Below, piece after piece: positions 1 through 7,566 of a stretch of DNA of 44,874 bases. The stretch is from Prevotella sp. UBA7594 (lineage in GTDB: Bacteria > Bacteroidota > Bacteroidia > Bacteroidales > Bacteroidaceae), in NCBI GenBank assembly GCA_002490315.1, contig DLKG01000023.1, positions 12,907 to 57,780 of the forward strand, in the 5' to 3' direction. Under the pieces are notes generated by a model that ran no database searches, had not been told where the DNA came from, and saw only the letters and a program-made list of their open reading frames with translations. Each line of letters starts with the position of its first letter. Positions within the stretch are counted from its first letter, which is position 1. Both the position numbers and the translations under genes were made by a program.

Positions 1-130
1 AATTAGCCTTTTGCCACACCCTCCACGGATAATATGGCTATTTGTCATGGCATCACTCCAAATTCCGGATGCCCCGGACATGACTTCATTGACGGCGGTC
101 GTACCGACTGCTGCATGGAGAAAGAATTTC
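1..130 (-). other. Unassigned edge segment, possible gene remnant
   Basis: The first 130 bases upstream of the ilvE promoter contain no gene I recognise. On the - strand one frame stays open to the window edge and reads like protein (for example HAAVGTTAVNEVMSGASGI), but it has no ATG before the sequence begins and is preceded by a stop codon. On the + strand a 47-codon frame starting at position 34 runs into the ilvE promoter region and is probably chance. The - strand frame could be the start of a gene lying beyond the edge, with a TTG start, or a decayed fragment. I assign no function. Confidence 0.2.
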
Positions 131-139
131 GGCAAATAG

Positions 140-170
140 TTGCGAGTGTATCATTTTATTTGTACTTTTG
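140..170 (+). promoter_or_regulatory. Promoter of ilvE
   Basis: A Bacteroidetes-type promoter: TTG at 140-142 as the -33 element and TACTTTTG at 163-170 matching the TAnnTTTG -7 box, separated by 20 nt. The start codon of ilvE lies about 48 nt downstream, giving a short leader. Seen in sequence; the consensus is established for Bacteroides. Confidence 0.7.
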
Positions 171-217
171 CCGTTGATTTTACAGAAATACATTCATAAC
201 ACATATATAATAGTTAT

Positions 218-1234
218 ATGAAAGACATAGCATGGTCAGAATTGTCGTTCGGATATATGCCGACCGACTATAACGTGCGCTGTTGCTACCGCAATGGCAA
301 GTGGGGCGAGATAGAGGTCTGCTCCGATGAGTATTTGAAACTGCACATGGCTGCCACCTGCCTCCATTACGGACAGGAAGCCTTCGAGGGACTGAAGGCT
401 TATCGTTGCCCGGACGGTAAGGTGCGCGTGTTCCGCATTGATGAGAACGCCAAGCGCTTGCAGTCTACTTGCCGTGGCATCCTCATGCCGGAAGTGCCGA
501 CAGAGTTGTTTGAGGAAATGGTGAAGAAGGTGGTGCGCCTCAATCAGGAGTACATCCCTACTTACGAGAGCGGCGCCACGCTCTATGTGCGCCCGTTGCT
601 CATTGGCACATCTGCACAGGTGGGCGTACATCCTGCCTCAGAATACATGTTCATCATCTTCGTAACGCCAGTTGGTCCTTACTTCAAGGGCGGCTTCTCA
701 AGCAATCCCTACGTCATCATACGCGACTACGACCGTGCTGCGCCGCTTGGCACAGGCATCTATAAGGTGGGCGGCAACTACGCTGCTTCCCTCAAGGCCA
801 ACTCCATTGCACACTCGAAGGGCTACGCCAGCGAGTTCTATCTCGACTCGAAGGAGAAGAAATACGTCGATGAGTGTGGCGCTGCCAACTTCTTCGGCAT
901 CAAGAACAACACCTACGTGACACCGAAGTCAACGTCTATCCTTCCCTCCATCACCAACAAGAGCCTCATGCAGATTGCAGAGGATCTCGGCATGAAGGTG
1001 GAGCGCCGTCCGGTTCCGGAAGAGGAACTCGACACGTTCGAGGAGGCTGGAGCATGCGGCACGGCTGCCGTCATCTCGCCTATCTCGCATCTCGACGACT
1101 TGGACACAGGCAAGGTCTACAACTTCGGCGACAAACCGGGACCTTGGTCGACAAAACTCTACGAGACTCTGCGCGGCATACAGTATGGCACCGTGGAGGA
1201 CAAGCACGGATGGACAACAGTCGTGATTGAGTAG
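218..1234 (+). CDS. ilvE: Branched-chain amino acid aminotransferase
   Basis: A 338-residue fold-type IV PLP aminotransferase that interconverts valine, leucine and isoleucine with their 2-oxo acids, using glutamate/2-oxoglutarate, in the cytoplasm. The PLP lysine is expected at K183 in the IYKVGGNYAAS segment, which matches the KMGGNY-type motif of the eukaryote-like BCAT group. The region EEAGACGTAAVISP near residue 280 is the conserved phosphate-binding GTAA loop. Length is normal for the family. The ATG at 218 follows a recognisable promoter with a short leader. It appears to be a single-gene unit: a 480-base gap with several palindromes separates it from trmB. The stop codon sits inside a run of 8-bp tandem units. 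Confidence 0.95.
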   Translation: MKDIAWSELSFGYMPTDYNVRCCYRNGKWGEIEVCSDEYLKLHMAATCLHYGQEAFEGLKAYRCPDGKVRVFRIDENAKRLQSTCRGILMPEVPTELFEEMVKKVVRLNQEYIPTYESGATLYVRPLLIGTSAQVGVHPASEYMFIIFVTPVGPYFKGGFSSNPYVIIRDYDRAAPLGTGIYKVGGNYAASLKANSIAHSKGYASEFYLDSKEKKYVDECGAANFFGIKNNTYVTPKSTSILPSITNKSLMQIAEDLGMKVERRPVPEEELDTFEEAGACGTAAVISPISHLDDLDTGKVYNFGDKPGPWSTKLYETLRGIQYGTVEDKHGWTTVVIE

Positions 1235-1262
1235 ACGAGTTGACAAGTTGACAAGTAGACAA
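1231..1262. repeat. 8-bp tandem repeat over the ilvE stop codon
   Basis: Four consecutive octamers read GTAGACGA, GTTGACAA, GTTGACAA and GTAGACAA. The ilvE stop codon (TAG, 1232-1234) is part of the first unit, so the array begins exactly where coding ends. A second octamer array lies at the rsmF-like stop codon. Confidence 0.8.
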
Positions 1263-1363
1263 GGAAATAGGGGAAAAGTCTCCTCAATTCTATCTACTCA
1301 AGTTTATGTTTTTACATAATTGACTACGCTCAGCTCTGCCGCTTGCCTTAGCAAGAAAGCCAT

Positions 1364-1406
1364 AAAGTATAATAGCCCAGGGCATCGCCCTGGGCTATTA
1401 TACTTT
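1364..1406. terminator. Perfect 20-bp hairpin, probable ilvE terminator
   Basis: AAAGTATAATAGCCCAGGGC at 1364-1383 pairs perfectly with its reverse complement at 1387-1406 around a 3-nt ATC loop. The outer stem is A/T-rich and the inner stem G/C-rich, as in a bidirectional intrinsic terminator, though the run of T after the stem is short. About 130 nt downstream of ilvE. It could instead be an interspersed palindromic repeat. Confidence 0.55.
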
Positions 1407-1443
1407 TGATAGATTTGTCGAAACTCTCAAAATGGGGATACTC

Positions 1444-1540
1444 CGTGGCGGAGGTCTCCGGCCTCCGCAGCATATACCCACTATAAACAATCGGATAATA
1501 GTGGCGCAACTTGCAGCGGAGGCCGGAGACCTCCGCCACG
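1444..1540. repeat. 25-bp perfect inverted repeat
   Basis: Positions 1444-1468 and 1516-1540 are exact reverse complements (25 bp), separated by 47 bases. Each arm is G/C-rich and contains its own smaller palindrome (GGAGG...CCTCC). The spacer contains GTGGCGCAAC at 1501-1510, a string that recurs twice at 4769-4802. Confidence 0.8.
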
Positions 1541-1656
1541 TGTTGCAGTTTTGCGCACTCTTTTTTTCGCTTCATCCGACATTCTTGCTTCTTTATCATC
1601 TTAACCTCCTTTATCTTCTAATAATTCTGCAAATCTGAATTTGAGTTCATCATATA

Positions 1657-1688
1657 TTTGTCCGCTCGCCCTTTATTTTGTAACTTTG
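1657..1688 (+). promoter_or_regulatory. Promoter of trmB
   Basis: TTTG at 1657-1660 and TAACTTTG at 1681-1688 with a 20-nt spacer match the Bacteroidetes -33/-7 consensus almost ideally. Transcription would start just upstream of the ATG at 1715. This also argues against an in-frame upstream ATG at 1658, which overlaps the -33 element. Confidence 0.75.
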
Positions 1689-1714
1689 CACAAAACATAA
1701 CATTAAAATCAACA

Positions 1715-2485
1715 ATGGGCAAAGGAAAACTGGCGAAGTTCGCCGACATGGAGAGATATGAGAATGTCTTCCAATACCCGTTCTCTGTCGCCGACAACGT
1801 ACCGTTCGAAATGAAGGGCAAGTGGCGCGAGGACTATTTCAAGAACAGCAACCCGATAGTGCTTGAGCTCGGCTGCGGCAAGGGCGAATACACCGTCGGA
1901 CTGGCGAAGATGTTCCCCGACGTCAACTTCATCGGGGTAGACATTAAGGGTGCGCGAATGTGGACAGGAGCCACACAGGCACTCGCCGACGGACTCAAGA
2001 ACGTGGCGTTCCTTCGCACGAACATCGAGATTATCGACCGTTTCTTCGCTCCCGACGAGGTGCAGGAGATATGGCTCACGTTCAGCGACCCGCAGATGAA
2101 AAACCCGCGCAAGCGACTCACGAGCACCTACTTCATGAACCGCTACCGCCATTTTCTCCAGGACGGAGGCACCATCCATCTCAAGACCGACTCCAACTTC
2201 CTCTTCACCTACACCTCCTATATGCAGCAGCGCAACAATCTGCCGCTGCTCTTCCGCACGGAAGACCTCTATCATACCGACGGGCTCGACCCACAAACAC
2301 GTGAGATACTCGGCATACAGACCTACTACGAGAGCATGTGGATAGAGCGCGGACTCAACATAAAATACATGAAGTTCGCATTGCCGCACGAGGGAGAACT
2401 GACGGAGCCCGACATCGAGATTCCGCTCGACGAATACCGCTCCTATCATCGCGACAAGAGAAGCCCTAAAGAGAAAAGTAAGTAA
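1715..2485 (+). CDS. trmB: tRNA (guanine-N7)-methyltransferase
   Basis: A 256-residue SAM-dependent methyltransferase that makes 7-methylguanosine at position 46 of tRNAs. The SAM-binding motif [12 protein letters not shown] is at residues 49-60, followed by the acidic FIGVDIKG strand. The family signature near residues 118-132 reads [14 protein letters not shown], a variant of the usual FPDPWxKKRH. An in-frame ATG exists at 1658, but it overlaps the promoter, so I place the start at 1715. The next gene begins 53 nt downstream after an imperfect hairpin and may be partly co-transcribed. Confidence 0.92.
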   Translation: MGKGKLAKFADMERYENVFQYPFSVADNVPFEMKGKWREDYFKNSNPIVLELGCGKGEYTVGLAKMFPDVNFIGVDIKGARMWTGATQALADGLKNVAFLRTNIEIIDRFFAPDEVQEIWLTFSDPQMKNPRKRLTSTYFMNRYRHFLQDGGTIHLKTDSNFLFTYTSYMQQRNNLPLLFRTEDLYHTDGLDPQTREILGIQTYYESMWIERGLNIKYMKFALPHEGELTEPDIEIPLDEYRSYHRDKRSPKEKSK

Positions 2486-2496
2486 CGCAAGTTTTA

Positions 2497-2521
2497 GCCT
2501 CTCCACAAATGTGGAGGAGGC
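2497..2521. terminator. Imperfect hairpin between trmB and mrp
   Basis: GCCTCTCCAC pairs with GTGGAGGAGGC across a 4-nt loop with one bulged base. It lies in the 53-base trmB-mrp gap and is followed by an A/T-rich stretch, so it may attenuate read-through. Confidence 0.35.
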
Positions 2522-2538
2522 TTATTATATAAAACATT

Positions 2539-3651
2539 ATGGATCAAATCACTTTATATCCGAAACTTATCACTGACGCCCTGGCGACAGTGACCTATCC
2601 TGGTACAAAGAAAAACCTCATCGAGAGCAATATGCTTGCCGACGATGTGCGTATCAATGGCATGAAGGTGAAGTTCACGCTTGTCTTCCCGCGCGACACC
2701 GACCCATTCCTCAAGTCGACCATAAAGGCAGCTGAGGCTGCCATCCACTACCACGTGTCGAAAGACGTGGAGGTGACCATCGAGACGGAATTTCTCTCCA
2801 AGCCGCGCCCAGAGGTGGGCAAGCTTCTTCCGCAAGTGAAGAACGTCATCGCCGTCAGCTCCGGCAAGGGCGGAGTGGGGAAGAGCACAGTAGCCGCCAA
2901 TCTTGCCATCGCATTGGCACGCCTCGGCTACAAGGTGGGACTGCTCGACTGCGACATCTTCGGTCCGTCGGTGCCAAAGATGTTCCAAGTGGAGGACGCA
3001 CGCCCCTACGCGGTGAAGAAAGACGGTCGCGACCTCATCGAACCTATTGAGAAATACGGCATCAAGCTCCTCTCCATTGGCTTCTTCGTCAATCCCGAAA
3101 CAGCCACGCTCTGGCGCGGTGGCATGGCGTCCAACGCTCTCAAGCAGCTTATCGCCGACGCCGACTGGGGCGACCTCGACTATTTCATCCTCGACACGCC
3201 TCCAGGAACAAGCGACATACATCTTACATTGCTCCAGACGCTCGCCATCACCGGCGCCGTCATCGTCAGCACACCGCAGAAGGTGGCACTCGCCGACGCC
3301 CTCAAGGGCATCGACATGTACGAGAACGACAAGGTGAACGTGCCCATCCTCGGACTCGTGGAGAACATGGCGTGGTTCACTCCCGCCGAACTCCCGGAGA
3401 ACAAGTACTACATCTTCGGTAAGGACGGCTGCAAGCAGCTCGCCAAGGAAAAAGACCTTCCGCTTCTCGCGCAGATACCACTCGTGCAGAGCATCTGCGA
3501 GAACGGCGACGCCGGCACGCCTGCCGCTCTCGACAGCACGTCCATCACGGGCTTGGCGTTCCTCAATCTCGCACAAGCCGTCGTCACCGTCGTCAACCGC
3601 CGCAATCGCGAGCAGGCTCCGACGAAGATTGTAAGCGTTAAAAACAACTAA
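2539..3651 (+). CDS. mrp: Mrp/NBP35-family P-loop ATPase
   Basis: A 370-residue cytoplasmic ATPase of the Mrp/ApbC/NBP35 family, whose members act as iron-sulfur cluster carriers. Residues 1-90 are the DUF59/MIP18-like N-terminal domain. The deviant Walker A motif SSGKGGVGKST is at 107-117 and DCDIFGPSVP at 137-146, both diagnostic. The segment VENMAWFTP near residue 275 corresponds to the place where many Mrp proteins carry a CxxC cluster-binding pair; here ENKYYIFGKDGC follows and no CxxC is seen. The carrier role is therefore family inference. Length is normal and the ATG at 2539 fits the N-terminal domain. Confidence 0.88.
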   Translation: MDQITLYPKLITDALATVTYPGTKKNLIESNMLADDVRINGMKVKFTLVFPRDTDPFLKSTIKAAEAAIHYHVSKDVEVTIETEFLSKPRPEVGKLLPQVKNVIAVSSGKGGVGKSTVAANLAIALARLGYKVGLLDCDIFGPSVPKMFQVEDARPYAVKKDGRDLIEPIEKYGIKLLSIGFFVNPETATLWRGGMASNALKQLIADADWGDLDYFILDTPPGTSDIHLTLLQTLAITGAVIVSTPQKVALADALKGIDMYENDKVNVPILGLVENMAWFTPAELPENKYYIFGKDGCKQLAKEKDLPLLAQIPLVQSICENGDAGTPAALDSTSITGLAFLNLAQAVVTVVNRRNREQAPTKIVSVKNN

Positions 3652-3667
3652 TCATAACCCCATTTTT

Positions 3668-3747
3668 AAAGTGGCACTTTAGCATCTCTAAAGTGCCACT
3701 TTTCGTTGGCTAAAGCGCCGCTTTAGAGATGCTAAAGCGGCGCTTTG
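3668..3747. repeat. Pair of perfect hairpins with complementary loops
   Basis: Hairpin 1: AAAGTGGCACTTTA (3668-3681), loop GCATCTC, TAAAGTGCCACTTT (3689-3702). Hairpin 2: AAAGCGCCGCTTTA (3712-3725), loop GAGATGC, TAAAGCGGCGCTTT (3733-3746). Both stems are perfect 14-mers. The two loops are exact reverse complements of each other. Stem differences between the hairpins are compensated on both sides. Hairpin 1 starts about 17 nt after the mrp stop, so it may also act as a terminator. Confidence 0.85.
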
Positions 3748-3870
3748 GAAAAGGCGGCGTTTCGCTCCCGTAATATCCCCGTAAACGTTTGTCCACAACT
3801 TCTCTCCAACTTCTCTCCCACTTGTAGCAAAAAACGCTATTGAAAGGGCCGAAATGCGAGAAAAAATACG

Positions 3871-3878
3871 TAAATTTG
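3871..3878 (+). promoter_or_regulatory. Probable -7 element of tcdA
   Basis: TAAATTTG matches TAnnTTTG and lies 55 nt before the tcdA start. No TTG at the correct spacing was found upstream, so this is weaker than the other promoters. Confidence 0.45.
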
Positions 3879-3932
3879 CAGTTTAGTACGTGACTGCCCC
3901 GTCACAAATACAAAAGGAACGAAAAGAAAAAC

Positions 3933-4754
3933 ATGGGTATAGAAAAAGGAATATTCAAGAGAGCCGAACTCCTCGTGGGCGGTGACATAATGGAAAGTAT
4001 AGCCGCCAAGCGCGTCATCGTTTTCGGCGTGGGCGGCGTGGGTAGCTGGTGCGCCGAGTGTCTTGTGCGTTCAGGCATACGCCACATAACAATAGTCGAC
4101 TCCGACCGCGTCTGCATCACCAATGTCAACCGCCAGCTAATGGCGACAATGAAAACCGTCGGACAGGTGAAGGTGGAGGCTCTCAAGGAGCGTCTGCTGC
4201 AGATCAACCCCAACTGTGAGGTGGAGGCTCTGCAGAAAATCTACACCGAGGAGAACCACGAGGAATTCCGTCTCGACGAATACGACTACATCATCGACGC
4301 CATCGACTCGCTTAAAGACAAAATATCGCTCATCTTGCGCGCTTGCCAAACGCGTGCCGTCTTCTACTCATCTATGGGCGCCGCGTTGAAGATGGATCCT
4401 ACGAAGATACGCGTGGCGGAATTCTGGAAGGTGCGCGGCTGTCCGCTCGGCGCCGCCCTGCGCAAGCGCATGAAGAGAGCAAAGGTGAAGCCAGCACATA
4501 AGTTCCAGTGTGTCTACAGCGAGGAACTGCTCGAGAACCGTGGCGAAAACCACACGTGCGGAACGTCGGCGTGTATGTGTCCGAAGGCAAAGATTGGTCC
4601 TGGCGACCCCTCGCTCGTCAATCATGAGTGGTGTTCGTCGAAGGCACAAATCAACGGCACCATGGCTCACATCACAGCCATCTTCGGCTTCACCATAGCC
4701 GGCCTCGTGCTCAACGACATCTACAAGAAAGCCCTCGCTGTGGCGGAACAATAA
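3933..4754 (+). CDS. tcdA: tRNA threonylcarbamoyladenosine dehydratase
   Basis: A 273-residue E1-like enzyme that cyclises t6A to ct6A at position 37 of ANN-decoding tRNAs, using ATP. The Rossmann nucleotide-binding motif FGVGGVGSW is at residues 31-39 and the E1-family segment DSDRVCITNVNRQL at 56-69. A cysteine-rich stretch (ENHTCGTSACMC) near residue 210 fits the TcdA/CsdL group rather than MoeB or ThiF, and no MoaD or ThiS partner gene is nearby. Length agrees with E. coli TcdA. It stands alone, with a 280-base gap before and a 122-base repeat-bearing gap after. Confidence 0.9.
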   Translation: MGIEKGIFKRAELLVGGDIMESIAAKRVIVFGVGGVGSWCAECLVRSGIRHITIVDSDRVCITNVNRQLMATMKTVGQVKVEALKERLLQINPNCEVEALQKIYTEENHEEFRLDEYDYIIDAIDSLKDKISLILRACQTRAVFYSSMGAALKMDPTKIRVAEFWKVRGCPLGAALRKRMKRAKVKPAHKFQCVYSEELLENRGENHTCGTSACMCPKAKIGPGDPSLVNHEWCSSKAQINGTMAHITAIFGFTIAGLVLNDIYKKALAVAEQ

Positions 4755-4763
4755 CACTTGTTC

Positions 4764-4806
4764 CTCGTGTGGCGCAACATTTTTTTTCTCGTGTGGCGCA
4801 ACATTT
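4764..4806. repeat. 19-bp direct repeat with 24-bp period
   Basis: The 19-mer CTCGTGTGGCGCAACATTT occurs exactly at 4764-4782 and again at 4788-4806, separated by T-rich filler. It lies immediately after tcdA and before locus 1. The core GTGGCGCAAC also occurs at 1501-1510. Confidence 0.85.
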
Positions 4807-4876
4807 CAGCGATTTTATAGTTATATTAAAGTACACGTACATATATAGATATATTGCATAAACAAAACAACTGAAA

Positions 4877-7498
4877 ATGAAAAGATACATCCTCTACTTC
4901 CTCTTCCTCCTGCTTGCGCCTATGGCAGCATTGGCGCAATCGTCAATGAGCGACCAGCAGGTGATGCAGTACATCATGAAGGAGCACAAGTCAGGCAAGT
5001 CGCAGTCGCAGATCGTGACAGGGCTTATGCAGCGTGGTGTCGACATCTCGCAGATACGCCGCGTGCGCAACAAGTACGAGCGTCAGGTGAAGCAGGGAGG
5101 ACTTGGAAATGTGTCGGACAACACGGCAGACAAGAACGCAAACTCTCGCCTGCGCACCAACAACGGCGACGAGCGCAGCAGCAAGAATAGCCGCACCGAC
5201 TACGGCAAGGACGCCGAGAAGGAGGCGTCGCGCTATTCCAACATGCGCCTGAAGGCGCAGCGCGACCAAAACTATCAGCACACATACGACGAGGATGACG
5301 AGGAGTTTCGCGACTTCCAGGACGAGATGTTCGAGCTCGTGCCCGACACGGCGCAGATGCTCAAGCAGCTCCTCGAAGAGCGCGACGCCAAGCGCAAGAA
5401 GGTGTTCGGACGCGACATTTTCAACAACAAAGAGCTCTCCTTTGAGCCAAACATGAACATCGCCACCCCACAGAACTATCGCCTCGGTCCCGGCGACGCC
5501 GTGTACGTGGACATCTACGGTGCTTCGCAGAAGACAGAGGAATGTACCGTCTCGCCCGACGGAGCCATCACGATCGAGGGCTTCGGCCCGGTGCAGGTCA
5601 GCGGACTTACAGTCGCCCAGGCCAACGCACGCCTGCGCTCCACGCTCGGCGCCAGATACAGCAGTTCAAAGGTGCGCCTCACGGTGGGGCAGACACGCAC
5701 GATAATGGTCAACGTCATGGGTGAGGTGAAGACGCCGGGCACATACACGCTCTCAGCCTTCGCCTCCGTATTCCATGCCCTCTACATGGCAGGCGGCACC
5801 AACGACATCGGTACGCTCCGCAACATCAAGGTCTACCGCAACAACCGCCTCGTCTCCGTTGTCGACATCTACGACTACATTCTCAACGGCAAGCTCACGG
5901 GCAACGTGCGCCTCGCCGACAACGACGTGATCGTCGTCGGTCCTTACGACTGCCTCGTCAATGTGACGGGCAAGGTGAAGCGTCCGATGTACTATGAGAT
6001 GAAGCCCAACGAGTCGATTGCCTCACTCTTGAGATACACGGGAGGATTCACGGGCGATGCCTACAAGAAGGCTGTGCGCGTCAATCGCAAGAACGGCAAG
6101 GAATACTCTGCCTATAACGTGGAGGAATTCGACTTCGCGAGTTTCCACGTTGCCGACGGCGACTCCGTGAGCGTCGACTCCATCATGCCGCGCTACTCCA
6201 ACACAGTGGAGGTGAAGGGAGCCGTCTTCCGTCCCGGCATGTACAATCTCGGCAATCAGGTGAACAGTGTGCGCACGCTCATTGAGCACGCCGACGGCGT
6301 CACGGAGGACGCCATAAAGTCGCGCGCCGTCATGCACCGCATGAAGGCCGACCGCACGCTTGAAGTGATAAGCGTTGACATAGACGGAATCATGAGCGGG
6401 CGCGTCGCCGACATCCCCCTGAAGGAGAACGACGTGCTCTTCGTAGCCACGAAGACAGAGAAACTTTCCGACCGCACGCTCACCATCCGCGGCGAGGTGC
6501 AGTACCCCGGCATATACAAGTATGCCGACAACGAGACCGTCGAGGACTTCATCATCCAGGCAGGCGGACTCACCGACAAGGCTTCGCTCATGAACGTCAG
6601 CGTCAGCCGCCGCGTCAGCGACGCTAAGGCCCTGCGCCCCGACAGCGTCATTGCCCAGACATTCAGCGTAGCCTTGAAGGACAATTTCGTCATCGACGGC
6701 GACCGCTCTTTCACGCTCATGCCTTTCGACGAGGTGTACGTCATGCGCTCGCCGGGCTACACAGAGCAGCAGAACGTGTCTGTGGAGGGAGAGGTGCTGT
6801 TTGCCGGAACCTATGCCCTTGAGCGCAACAACACGCGCCTTAGCGACCTCTTCAAGAAGTCGGGCGGCAGCAACGGACTCGCCTACATCAAGGGAGCGCG
6901 CCTCATGCGCAAGGCGAACGCCACGGAGAAGGAACGTATGCTTGCCGTGCTTAAGATGCAACAGGAGGAACAGCAGAAGAATCTCTTGACGCTTGCCGCC
7001 AGCTCCAACAATGCCAGCTCCATACAGACGGCTGCCGAGGGAGCGAAGAACGCCAACATTGAGAAGTTTGCCGTGCCCGAGGAGTATCCCGTCGGCATCA
7101 ACCTTGACGAGGCCATCAAGAATCCGGGCTCAGACGCCGACGTGGTGCTGCGCGACGGCGACCGCCTCATTGTGCCGCAGTACAACGGAACGGTGAAGGT
7201 GAACGGTGCCGTGATGTACTCCAACACCGTGGCATACGAGCGCGGAAAGCGTGCCGGCTACTACATCGACCAGGCGGGCGGCTACGCCTCCGACGCCGTG
7301 AAGAGCCGAGCCTACATCATCTATATGAACGGCAAGGTGGCAAAGGTGAGCCACGGAGCAAAGGTGCAGCCGGGCTGCGAGATTGTCGTGCCTGCCAAGC
7401 TCAAGCGCAAGATGACGACGGCAGAGATGATGAGTATGGGCTCAAGCATGTCGTCTATTGCCGCCGTAATGGCAACGATAGCCAATCTCGTGAAGTAG
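4877..7498 (+). CDS. Large SLBB-domain polysaccharide export protein
   Basis: An 873-residue exported protein that likely forms or lines the outer-membrane exit for the locus 1 polysaccharide. Residues 1-21 form a signal peptide ending ALAQ; there is no lipobox, unlike classical Wza. Residues 80-180 are a charged linker with an acidic patch (DEDDEEFRDFQDE). A Poly_export domain starts at NYRLGPGDAVYVDIYG near 200, followed by repeated SLBB-type units with recurring VxVxGxVxxPGxY patterns (for example VNVMGEVKTPGTY and VEVKGAVFRPGMY) to the C-terminus. The protein is much longer than the 281-residue Wza of locus 2. It is the first gene of locus 1; no TAnnTTTG promoter was found in the 122 bases upstream. 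Confidence 0.88.
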   Translation: MKRYILYFLFLLLAPMAALAQSSMSDQQVMQYIMKEHKSGKSQSQIVTGLMQRGVDISQIRRVRNKYERQVKQGGLGNVSDNTADKNANSRLRTNNGDERSSKNSRTDYGKDAEKEASRYSNMRLKAQRDQNYQHTYDEDDEEFRDFQDEMFELVPDTAQMLKQLLEERDAKRKKVFGRDIFNNKELSFEPNMNIATPQNYRLGPGDAVYVDIYGASQKTEECTVSPDGAITIEGFGPVQVSGLTVAQANARLRSTLGARYSSSKVRLTVGQTRTIMVNVMGEVKTPGTYTLSAFASVFHALYMAGGTNDIGTLRNIKVYRNNRLVSVVDIYDYILNGKLTGNVRLADNDVIVVGPYDCLVNVTGKVKRPMYYEMKPNESIASLLRYTGGFTGDAYKKAVRVNRKNGKEYSAYNVEEFDFASFHVADGDSVSVDSIMPRYSNTVEVKGAVFRPGMYNLGNQVNSVRTLIEHADGVTEDAIKSRAVMHRMKADRTLEVISVDIDGIMSGRVADIPLKENDVLFVATKTEKLSDRTLTIRGEVQYPGIYKYADNETVEDFIIQAGGLTDKASLMNVSVSRRVSDAKALRPDSVIAQTFSVALKDNFVIDGDRSFTLMPFDEVYVMRSPGYTEQQNVSVEGEVLFAGTYALERNNTRLSDLFKKSGGSNGLAYIKGARLMRKANATEKERMLAVLKMQQEEQQKNLLTLAASSNNASSIQTAAEGAKNANIEKFAVPEEYPVGINLDEAIKNPGSDADVVLRDGDRLIVPQYNGTVKVNGAVMYSNTVAYERGKRAGYYIDQAGGYASDAVKSRAYIIYMNGKVAKVSHGAKVQPGCEIVVPAKLKRKMTTAEMMSMGSSMSSIAAVMATIANLVK

Positions 7499-7566
7499 AA
7501 GCTACATACATATAAAGAGAGTATATATAAAAAAGGAAAAAACACGAAAATATAAATAACGACGTT

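Larger units (their letters stand above)
1235..1714. other. 480-base intergenic region with palindromes
   Basis: This gap between ilvE and trmB holds the 8-bp array, a 20-bp perfect hairpin, a 25-bp inverted repeat with a 47-base spacer and the trmB promoter. The open frames in it are made of repeat sequence and do not look coding. No RNA gene was recognised. Confidence 0.7.

Noticed and set aside
1432..1638. 68-codon + strand open frame between ilvE and trmB
   Set aside because: Its N-terminal half is translated palindromic repeat; the rest is low-complexity hydrophobic sequence.
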